Shown piece by piece: positions 1 through 7,740 of a stretch of DNA of 64,000 bases; position 1 is the first letter of the stretch, and each line of letters opens with the position of its first letter. Below the pieces are notes generated by a model. The model was not told where the DNA came from. It saw only the letters and a program-made list of their open reading frames with translations, and made no database searches. Source of the stretch: Nannobrachium achirus (Eukaryota; Chordata; Actinopteri; Myctophiformes; Myctophidae); the NCBI GenBank assembly GCA_963921795.1, contig OY997653.1, forward strand, positions 63,487,126 through 63,551,125, written 5' to 3'. Made by a program: the position numbers and the translations under genes.

Positions 1-96
1 GTGAAACATTAGGAGCACCCAGGGAGTGGCGTGTACGGTTTGGCTGCCATCGTGTCTCAATTTGATTGCAGCTGGTAGGAAAATGACTTGCATTAA

Positions 97-399
97 AGGG
101 CCAGTTCACCTCTCGGATAACCAGATCTTATTTTACACGATCAACATAATCCTGAGTTACTTTTTGTGTTCAATCTGTGTTTTGAGATATTTTAGTATTT
201 CAGCATGAATGATGATGCATTTTGCATCATATGATGCAGCATGAAGACTCATATGATGCAAAATGCATCATCATTCATGCTGAAATACTAAAATATCTCA
301 AAACACAGATTGAACACAAAAAATAACTCAGGATTGTGTTGATCGTGTCCCAAACAACAATAAAATAAGATCTGGTTGTCCCAGAGGTGAACTGGCCCT
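97..399. mobile_element. Kolobok-like foldback MITE, TTAA target site
   Basis: The termini AGGGCCAGTTCACCTC and the inverted complement are flanked by TTAA at 93-96 and 400-403. The arms (about 97-234 and 247-399) pair over nearly their full length, with the turn near 235-246. TTAA duplication with AGG-type ends is the Kolobok pattern (family knowledge). piggyBac also uses TTAA but usually starts with CC. Copy B lacks the element at the equivalent site near 26527. No transposase is encoded. Confidence 0.75.
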
Positions 400-517
400 T
401 TAAGCACTGTGCATCTGCAAACCTCAGTGCAATGGTTTTTAATCAGGGGGGCTAAACAGAAAAGTGACTAGTTGTCAGTACAGCTTAGGACAGCTCCCCT
501 CATGCATCCGCGAGCGA

Positions 518-519
518 GT

Positions 520-594
<75 letters not shown>

Positions 595-671
595 CGTGCG
601 TGCGCGCGCGTGCGTGCGTGCGTGCGTGCGTGCGCGCGTGCGTGCGTGCGCGCGTGTGTGTGTGTGTGTGT
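518..671. repeat. (GT)n with GTGC/GCGC interruptions
   Basis: Dinucleotide tract with a GTGC-rich centre. Its counterpart in copy B is 26629-26803. Open frames across it reading Cys-Val or Thr-His are artefacts. Confidence 0.97.
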
Positions 672-672
672 A

Positions 673-1136
673 GGCTATACGAGCACGTGCAAACACCCGA
701 CACCGATAATGAACTCCATGGCTATTGATAAGAGCGGCTGACATAATGTTCAGTCAGTGCCTGCGTGGCGTGACGGTCCCATTGACAGGCAGCAGATTAG
801 GCTGGGAGACGCACCGTGCTCTGCTCCAGTTACCTTCATTACCTTGTCCTTCTCCTCAACATTACAGCTCGCCTCATCCTTTCTATGCCTTCTCCTTCTC
901 AACAAACATTAAGGCTTCATCCTCTCTTCTCCTGTCCTGTCCTGGCATGAACTGAACCTCCACTCTGTTCCTTTTTAATGGCATTTTCATATGAGGTGCG
1001 CTTGCTTTGTAGTTTGTACCATGCCTGAGTATGATTAGCGCCCTTCCCCTGGGAATTTTTGCGTGGAAAGTTTTGCGGAAATTGCACCCTGCGTTCATGA
1101 TTTGAGGCATTTTGTTCAAAACGGACCAATCCTGCA
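673..1136. other. Duplicated sequence without recognisable gene
   Basis: Nearly identical to 26803-27277. A 76-codon frame at 725-955 is largely retained in copy B, but it has no splice context, codon pattern or known motif, and its end differs. I regard it as non-coding. Confidence 0.6.
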
Positions 1137-1384
1137 AACTTAACAGTTCTGCTGCCGTTGACAATCCTCACCGTCATTGAAAGGGTTAAAATCATGGTGC
1201 CGTTGACGGTGAGGACTGTGAATCTTACTGTATATACAGTAAAGGTATAATTACTTACAGTACGTCGCTTCAGTCCCGCCCGCATCGGTAATGTCCGCGA
1301 TTTGTTTACAACGCACATCGGGCGTGCACGCGAAGTGAACGTCCTCCATAGTAAATCCATTGAGAGGCCCATAAAGAGACTTCA

Positions 1385-2418
1385 TCTATCTATAAATGCG
1401 AGAAGTCTCTGCGTGTCTGTCTGTCTGTCTGTCTGTCTGTGTGTCTGTAATCCGCGTATCTCGAGAACCGTTCGTCCCACCGGCTTCAGATTCGGCACGC
1501 GCGTTCCCCGCCGCGGCACGGAGTGCAGTGCCGGGTCTCGACCCGACCCGACGCGCGGTTTTCCCGAACCGGCGCGAAACGTTCGGAATCTCCTTATTTG
1601 ATTGTTGGTTTATTTGGTTGATTGTTGACATCAGGCTGTTCCGGAGGAAATCGGCGAAAGCTCGGACTCATTGTGACATCACTTCATAAAAGGCTCTGAC
1701 ATCACGTACGCCACATGAGTCAACAAAAAATCTCTGTGAGTGTGTATGTATGTATGTAATCCGCGTATCTCGAGAACCGTTCGTCCCACGGGCACGCGCG
1801 TTCTCCATATATGGGCATAAAATGAATGCCCCCATATATGGGCATAAAATGGATTGCAGACAGACAGATACAGATATCTCCATATATGGACATAAATGGA
1901 CAGAGGCAAACAGATGGTCAAAGATCTCCATATATGGGCATAAAATGGACGCAGACAGACAGATACAGATATCTCCATATATGGGCATAAATGGACACAG
2001 GCAAACAGATGTTCAAAACGGGTCCTATGACAACAGGTATAATGAGGTTTGCATTAAAGGGGGAACCGGCACTGTGTCTGCAACACAGTTGGAGGCACAG
2101 ACAGATACTCCATATATGGGCATAAAATGGACGCAGATAGACAGATATCTCCATATATGGGCATAAAATGGACCCAGAACTATAACTGCAGTGATCTCCA
2201 TATATGGACATAAAATGGACAGCGACATACAGACAGACAGATACAGATAACTCCATATATGGGCATAAATGGACACAGGCAGACAGATGGTCAAAACGGG
2301 TCCTATGAAAACAGGTATAATGGGGTTTGCATTAAAGGGCGGGGCATTCATTCCCTATTTACATTGTTCCGAGTTGGCCAGGTCGCCGACTAGACGCTTG
2401 GGCGGCCCAGCTTCTAGT
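1385..2418 (+). mobile_element. Non-autonomous Helitron/Helentron-like element, copy 1
   Basis: Shares both ends with the inverted copy at 6631-7508: the 5' end begins TCTATCTATAAATGCGAGAA, and the 3' end carries a GC-rich GGGCGGCCCAGC stretch (a hairpin in copy 2) and ends CTTCTAGT. There are no terminal inverted repeats and no clear target duplication; both copies fit insertion between A and T or beside T. The interior holds 45-bp-scale tandem units. Helitron-type ends are known to be TC at 5' and hairpin plus CTRR-like at 3', so the assignment is plausible but not proven. No Rep/helicase is visible. Confidence 0.6.
1805..2262. promoter_or_regulatory. Cluster of nine perfect CArG boxes in a transposon
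   Basis: CCATATATGG, which matches the SRF consensus CC(A/T)6GG, occurs nine times from 1805 to 2262. Each lies in an internal tandem unit with GCATAAAATGGAC and CAGACAGACAGATA. The motif matches are direct observation; SRF binding in vivo is not shown. Confidence 0.5.
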
Positions 2419-2680
2419 TTATTCAAAAAGAGACATTTTGAGCCAAAGGGTGGGCAGATTCCTGTACAAAATACACTCGGCTGGGCGCAGCCATGTTTCT
2501 CTTCTGGGCTCACACTGTCATGTGACTAGATGTCGTAATCGTTGCCGTCAAGTGATAATCCAAAAAAACTACAACAACCCCCTTCCGGCCCTTCAAAATA
2601 ATAGCGGAGGCCTACGGAGGAAACGGCGCGGCACCAAGGCACCAGGCATCCCTTCAGATTAAAAGGCAGTAGATGTGTTA

Positions 2681-3433
2681 AGAAGCCAATGTTAGCCAAT
2701 TAGGATGGAATATGAAATATCTGACAGATCCGTCTTGATCAAATGACTATAGAGATACGGTGTACTGATTTGCGTGATTTTGGTAATATCCATAAGTGTG
2801 TTTTACATAAGTCGGCCTCCTGGTGGCGCTATAATATCCGTGGCCTCTAGGGCGCATACAACGTTTTACACTGAACGGTGGAGTTAAATAGGCCCGTTAT
2901 AGCACCACCATGAGGCTGATTTGAAAAAGGCATAGTGGGAATGTGCGCGCAAAATTTCACGGAAATCACACTCTGTGTTCATGATTTGAGGCATTTTGTT
3001 CAAAACGGAGCACTCTTGGAAACTTTGGAAGCCAATCTTAGCCAATCAGGATGGACTATGAAAAATCTGAAAGACCTCTTCGTTTAATCAGTATAGCGAT
3101 AATTTGTACCGATTTGTGTGATTTTTGGACAAAATCTGTAGGAGTAGTGTCCAAAAATGTGTTTGGCCCATGTGAAAAATTAGGAGCAGAGGAGAACATG
3201 GTTACAATGTGCTTTACAGTGGCAACATAAAATACGTACTGCACCCCAAGTTGGTTTGATATGTTTGTTCACACTGAAGCAATTCAGCTCAATAAACACA
3301 TGAAAGAACAATAAAATCATTATGGCAATAAACAAAACAACAAATGCAAAACCAAAAAGGATTCAAGCGAAAGCCTTGGTAGGTTTTCAGGGGAGCGTTT
3401 CGCTGTTACTACGTGTCATCTGTTGGACACCCA
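2681..3433. repeat. Degenerate ~330-bp repeat units
   Basis: Segments such as GATTTGAGGCATTTTGTTCA and AGCCAATNTTAGCCAAT recur at about 1095, 2685 and 2985-3050. CCTCCTGGTGGCGCT occurs at about 2818 and 26228. Most of this block is missing from copy B, consistent with deletion between units. Confidence 0.6.
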
Positions 3434-3434
3434 A

Positions 3435-3492
3435 CTCTAACCCTAACCCTAACCCTAACTCTAACTCTAACCCTTACCCTGAACCTAACCCT
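3435..3492. repeat. Interstitial telomeric-like tract
   Basis: CTAACC-type hexamers (CCCTAA), partly degenerate to CTCTAA and CCTTAC. A shorter remnant lies at the same position in copy B (27345-27375). Confidence 0.75.
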
Positions 3493-3534
3493 CGTGGGGT
3501 GAGTCGCTAACCCTCCAGACGCTCCTTCGTCGAA

Positions 3535-3628
3535 ATGGCGGTCGTTGGAAAGAGCGAGATTTCCCCGGTTGTCAGAAGTGATTTAAAAGATGACACTGAG
3601 TTTGAACTGAAGTTCACCTGCTGCTCAG
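3535..3628 (+). CDS. Candidate first coding exon (copy A), product unknown
   Basis: An ATG in strong initiation context (GAAATGG) opens 31 codons plus one base, starting MAVVGKSEIS and ending FTCCS. It stops at a canonical donor, CAG followed by GTATGC at 3629. The same exon lies in copy B at 27413-27506 with two differences: one silent (GAG/GAA) and one Phe to Cys (TTC/TGC). I do not recognise the protein and see no downstream exon in either copy. It could be an orphaned duplicated exon, part of a gene with very long introns, or chance. Confidence 0.3.
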
Positions 3629-3874
3629 GTATGCAGCGTTCGCACTAATCAAATAAACTTTGAGGCTTTGGGTTCAAGTGGCCAGATTTGGGAGGATCAA
3701 GCGTTTATACGTACAGTCAGTATTCATAGAATACCAAATGCTGTTCCATCCTGGAATACTAAACCAGGCCAAAGATAGGCCAAGGACAAACGTGCCGTAA
3801 GCCTTCTTTAAGGGGAGACAAATATTCCACATGTACATTTATTCAACGAGGATTCTTTTTCTGAGGATTTAAAC
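3629..3874. other. Duplicated sequence downstream of the candidate exon
   Basis: Matches 27507-27753 closely. If the exon is real this is the start of its intron. No other feature seen. Confidence 0.5.
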
Positions 3875-4134
3875 CAGGGATCTTCAACCTTTTTCAGACC
3901 AAGGACCCCTGAGCTGAGAGAGAGATGAAGCAGGGACCCGCCATTACGCTACCGCATACAATTAGGTTGCAGATTAAACTTTTTTATAGGTTTCATAGAT
4001 GGCTTAGACTATGAGAGCACTAACATCAGCGTTGTGTAATTATTATTATTTATTTTTTTAATGTTGGATTCATGTTAAAAAAGGTAGTTCACCCCCAAAA
4101 TGAATTATTTTCTATTGATTACTCACACCATGGA
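3875..4134. mobile_element. hAT MITE fragment, single-copy source of the 31-bp minisatellite
   Basis: Starts CAGGGATCTTCAACC, like the end of the element at 19388-20991. It contains one copy of GAGAGAGATGAAGCAGGGAC, the complement of the unit tandemly amplified at 19693-20964. A fragment with AGTTCACCCCCAAAATGA (Kolobok-type) follows. The counterpart in copy B is 27754-28021. Confidence 0.6.
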
Positions 4135-4246
4135 TATCTGCTATTTTCAGTAGCTAAAGTATAAAATAATTAAGCCCCCCCCCCCACCTTGGGCCCTAGT
4201 AACTCAGTCCCACTCCCCCCCCCCCCGCCCCCTGGTGACGCCCTGG
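4135..4246. mobile_element. Remnant of hAT MITE (CAGGGGTGTCAC family)
   Basis: Begins with half a palindrome (TATCTGCTATTTTCAGTAGC at 4135-4154) and ends GGTGACGCCCTGG after CCTTGGGCCCTAGTAACTCA. Copy B holds the complete element (28222-28739), so A has lost its left portion together with unique flank. Confidence 0.7.
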
Positions 4247-4594
4247 CTTCTACTGCTGCTGCTGTTGTGCTAGCCTAGCATGCGCGCCCGACCATGGCCT
4301 CTTTAGCATGTGGATGTGATTAGCTAATGTCACCGCAGGGCCGCCGCTAACGTTCAGCCGCCGCTCTTCTCTTCCTGCTGGAGTCACTTAGACGTCGCAA
4401 TCCTGGAGGAAAATCAAATTATAGAGCCATTAATTTGTCCAGGTAATCCAGTCTGTCAGCTGCACCGCAGTGGAGTAATCTCCACGGACCCCGCGCTCAT
4501 CAAGTAGCGTACGTGATGTGATGCCCGCTTTAGAAGTGAAGCATTAGCTAATTAACCCGTTTAGGCCTAGGATTATTGAATGCTTTAACTACTG
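4247..4594. other. Duplicated sequence, no feature recognised
   Basis: Near identical to 28740-29087 of copy B. GC-rich, with GCCGCCGCTAACG-type stretches, but no frame or splice signal I would support. Confidence 0.5.
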
Positions 4595-4667
4595 AAAAAT
4601 AGCAGATATACAAGCTCGCAGCGCGGCACCGAGTGCCGAGCTGCGAGCTTGTAGATCTGCTATTTTT
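4595..4667. repeat. Core palindrome, full tip (P1)
   Basis: AAAAATAGCAGATATACAAG, tip GCGCGGCACC/GAG/TGCCGAGC, then CTTGTAGATCTGCTATTTTT. Near-perfect arms of about 35 bp. First of a pair with 4921-4965. Confidence 0.95.
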
Positions 4668-4920
4668 GAAAAATCATGACAATTTGTTCAAATCTTTGAA
4701 TATACGTATATATTTTTTTAAAGGGAACATTTGTAACGCAAATATTTGCTTCTTGGGGGGTCCCTGATACAATATTTTGAGATGGGGGTCCGTGGCCAAA
4801 AACATATAATATTGGGGGTTCCTTCACATCAAAAAGTTTGAGCACCACTGACATAGAAACATATATTTTTTTTTTCTTCAAAAAACCTTAGAGTCGGGTC
4901 AAAATATTCAAAGATTTTTC
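4668..4920. mobile_element. Inner segment between paired palindromes
   Basis: Carries GGGGGTCCGTGGCCAAAAAC and TTTGAGCACCACTGACATAG, the reverse of a hAT-like end CAGTGGTGCTCAAAC. Its two ends (TTTTTGAAAAATCATGACAA and GATTTTTCAAAAATAG) are diverged inverted repeats that run into the palindrome arms. The same segment recurs at 16014-16296, 16778-16980, 28338-28592, 29161-29413, 33008-33240 and 63734-63973. Confidence 0.7.
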
Positions 4921-4965
4921 AAAAATAGCAGATCTACAAGCTGTGAGCTTGTATATCTGCTTTTT
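4921..4965. repeat. Core palindrome, short tip (P2)
   Basis: Arm AAAAATAGCAGATCTACAAG, tip reduced to CTGTGAG, return arm CTTGTATATCTGC. Confidence 0.93.
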
Positions 4966-5150
4966 CTTAAGAGCTGAAGCATGAAATGATATGCAATAAT
5001 ACGTACCCGGTCTAACTTGGTTAACAGAGAGAAAGAGCTGCCTGTGTCGAGCCTTGCGGTCATATTATGACAGTTGGGTTCTCAAAGTGCGGTTCAGGGA
5101 CCTCCCCGGGGGTCTTCGAGGAAGGGGGTCTGTGTGGGGGTCCCCCATGC

Positions 5151-5402
5151 CAGTGGTTCTCAACCTTTTCAGGCCGCGACCCCTAAAATAACCATATTAT
5201 AACTGGGGACCCCCCACCCTGACGAGCACCAAGAGTTGAGGCATTACATTTTGTATAACATGGTTCTATTGTGAAAATAGTAGATCTACATGCTCACAAC
5301 GCCTCACAACGAGGCGTTGTGAGCATATAGATCTACTATTTATGTTGCTTTGTTTACTGTTGAGTGAGAAAACAATGTTGCACATTAAGTTAATCATTTG
5401 GG
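5151..5402. mobile_element. hAT-type MITE, 3' truncated
   Basis: Starts CAGTGGTTCTCAACC and contains the palindrome at 5273-5341. Its right part (CAATGTTGCACATTAAGTTA) matches the intact relative 50222-50593 but stops near 5402 without the far TIR. The copy B twin starts at 29644. Confidence 0.7.
5273..5341. repeat. Core palindrome, GTAGATC variant (P3)
   Basis: GAAAATAGTAGATCTACATG, tip CTCACAACGCCTC/ACAAC/GAGGCGTTGTGAG, return CATATAGATCTACTATTT. AGTAG and CATG replace AGCAG and CAAG in both arms. Confidence 0.93.
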
Positions 5403-5599
5403 TTAGTTATGGATTGATTAGTTAGTAGGCCTACCCAGTGTTGTGGACAGACAAATTGTGGGCAGGTTACAAAGTTGCAGTGTTTGTTTACTGTTTGAGG
5501 AGGCAAGATTCATCTACTTATTAGCCAATTTATAAAATAATCTTGTAAGATTATGGAACAGATTTATAATTCCAGAGTTTTGCCTTTTATGGTTATTTT

Positions 5600-5775
5600 T
5601 CATTTTCAGTTACAGATATCGTGATATATCGTGGATGACATTTCTTGCAATATATCGAATATCGCAATATATCGAATATCGCAATATATCGAATATCGTG
5701 ATATTATTGTCATCGAGAGCCTAATATCGTGACAGATATCGTATCGTGAGGTAGCAATATCGTCACACCCCTTAT
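5600..5775. repeat. ATCG-rich MITE fragment
   Basis: Repeated ATATCGAATATCGCAATAT ending TATCGTCACACCCCTTA, resembling the complete element 36147-36710. Twin at about 30110-30275. Confidence 0.5.
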
Positions 5776-5776
5776 A

Positions 5777-5790
5777 TATAGGCTATATAT

Positions 5791-5835
<45 letters not shown>
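5777..5835. repeat. (TA)n
   Basis: Dinucleotide run. The twin in copy B (30276-30345) has a different length. Confidence 0.95.
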
Positions 5836-5839
<4 letters not shown>

Positions 5840-6214
5840 AAACACTACTATCCTATATTGATTGAGCTTAACCATCCAGACATATAAACATGTCAGTACT
5901 ACCTCCACATACCTTTTTAAATGGAAATATATGGAGTAGTTGCAATAAAGTGCCAATAAAGTCAGAGAAGCTTCCAAAGGGGGAGAATTCCAGATTTCCT
6001 CTGTCTGGAGAGTGATTCCATAAATCCTTTTGTGGCCCTTTGGCTTCACTGCCTGCAGCATGAAAGGAGAACAGAGAGAGAAGGTGCATGAAAAGGAAGA
6101 CGAGTCTCGTTATGTGCAGCGGTGGAAGAAGAACTGGCGTTTCTTACTTACGTAGAATCGCTGCGATGTAGAAATACTCTCGCTGGGGCACTGTCACACC
6201 ACACTGTTATTCTA
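5836..6214. other. Duplicated sequence, no gene
   Basis: Matches 30346-30717. The 92- and 75-codon minus frames differ between copies by indels that shift the frame, which argues against coding. Confidence 0.55.
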
Positions 6215-6630
6215 CCCATGAGGGCGGGTTCTGCCAACGCATTTCAATGGGATTGGAGCGGTTTGCTGTCATTTGAGGCTTCATTCCCCTTTGAAATGCG
6301 GGACCGTCCCCAGGTTCTATGTGCTCTCTCTTCCCCCCCCCCCCCCATCCCCACATAAAGGTTCTATGTTCCCTGCTCAACCAAAAAAAGGATCTACTGT
6401 ATGTCCCCCCCCCCCCCCCCACAAAAAAAAAGTATATGTTCCCAACTCAAATGCAGGATATGGTGGGACAGTTGGTGCCCAGTTGCCCAGGTGCCCAGAT
6501 GTCCAGGTGCCCACTCGTCCAGATGCGCAGTCATAACCAAAGTATGGTGTCCAGATGTCCCTAGTGCCCCCTGTCCCACTAGTATTTGTAATTTCCCCCC
6601 ATTATTGTGTGTTTTGAGTTATTATTAATA
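6215..6630. other. Copy A-specific sequence with poly(C) runs
   Basis: Diverges from copy B at 6214. Contains C runs at about 6334-6350 and 6404-6420 and a short GTGCCCAG/ATGTCCAG repeat at 6475-6560. GGTTCTATGTTCCC near 6360 and GGGGAACATAGAACC near 7535 are inverted repeats on either side of the Helitron-like element, so the host is probably another MITE. Confidence 0.5.
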
Positions 6631-7508
6631 ACTAGAAGCTGGGCCGCCCTTCGGGCGGCCCAGCGTCTAGTCGGCGACCTGGCCAACTCGGGAACAATGT
6701 AAATAGGGAATGAATGCCCCGCCCTTTAATGCAAACCCCATTATACCTGTTGTCATAGGACCCGTTTTGACCATCTGTTTGCCTGTGTCCATTTATGCCC
6801 ATATATGGAGATATCTGTTATCTGTCTGTCTGTCAGCGTCCATTTTATGTCCATATATGGAGATCACTGCAGATATAGTTCTGGGTCCATTTTATGCCCA
6901 TATATGCCCATATATGGAGATATCTGTCTATTTGCGTCCATTTCACGCCCATATATGGAGATCTCTGAATCTGTCTGTCTGTGTCCCTTTATGCCCGTAT
7001 ATGGAGATCTTTGTGATTCTGCGTGAATTTTATGCCCATATATGCCATTTGCGTCCATTTTATGCCCATTTATGGAGATCTCTGTATCCGTCTGTCTGTG
7101 TCCCTTTATGCCCGTATATGGAGATCTTTGTGATTCTGCGTCCATTTTATGCCCATATATGCTATATATGGAGATATTCAGAGATTTTTTGTTGACTCAT
7201 GTGACGTACGTGATGTCAGAGCCTTTTATGAGTGATGTCACAATGAGTCAGCGTTTGCGCCGATTTCCTCCGGAACAGCCTGATGTCAACAATCAGCTCC
7301 GCATAAGGATATTCCGAACGTTTCGGGCCGGTTTCGGGAAAACCGCGCGTCGGGTCGGGTCGAGGCCCGGCACTGCACTCCGTGCCGCGGCGGGGAACGC
7401 GCGTGCCGAATCTGAAGCCGGTGGGACGAACGGTTCTCGAGATACGCGGATTACAGACACACAAACAGACAGACAGACACGCAGAGACTTCTCGCATTTA
7501 TAGATAGA
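6631..7508 (-). mobile_element. Non-autonomous Helitron/Helentron-like element, copy 2
   Basis: Reverse orientation of 1385-2418 with the same ends. The 3'-terminal hairpin is intact here: ACTAGAAGCTGGGCCGCCC, TTC, then GGGCGGCCCAGCGTCTAGT. The internal CCATATATGG units are more degenerate: five perfect CArG matches, counting CCATTTATGG, plus several CCGTATATGG. Flanks are ATTAATA on the left and TTAGAAATG on the right. No coding capacity. Confidence 0.6.
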
Positions 7509-7569
7509 TTAGAAATGAATGTATCCTGCATTGGGGAACATAGAACCTTTTTTTGTGGGGCTAAAAAAA

Positions 7570-7730
7570 AGTAACCAGTAACTAAAGTAATCAAATAATT
7601 GTAGTGAAATAAAAGCACAATATTTGCCTCTGAGATGTATTGGAGAGTAGAAGTAAAAGTATTCAAAATTGTATTCAAGTACAGCACTTGAGTTAATGTA
7701 CTTATAGTTACTGTACTTTACACCACTGGT
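7570..7730. mobile_element. hAT-like MITE end (TACTTTACACCACTGG)
   Basis: Ends ACTGTACTTTACACCACTGG. The sequence with AGTAACTAAAGTAATC and AAGTACAGCACTTGAG matches 31350-31515 and belongs to the same family as the hosts at 17350 and 19367. Confidence 0.55.
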
Positions 7731-7740
7731 TCTGCTGCTT

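Larger units (their letters stand above)
1137..2680. mobile_element. Insertion private to copy A, host of a Helitron-like element
   Basis: Copy B runs straight from the homologue of 1136 to the homologue of about 2681, so this block is inserted in A or lost from B. The left part has inverted arms CCTCACCGTCA and TGACGGTGAGG (around 1165-1215) and an 18-bp palindrome TTACTGTATATACAGTAA near 1224-1241. A Helitron-like element (1385-2418) sits inside. The outer element is unclassified. Confidence 0.55.

Noticed and set aside
725..955. 76-codon frame present in both duplicons
   Set aside because: Its preservation is explained by recent duplication; the C-terminal part differs by indel and no coding signature is visible.
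4595..4667. Core palindromes as intrinsic bacterial terminators or tRNA-like hairpins
   Set aside because: The DNA is eukaryotic, arms exceed terminator stems, and copies sit inside MITEs in both orientations.
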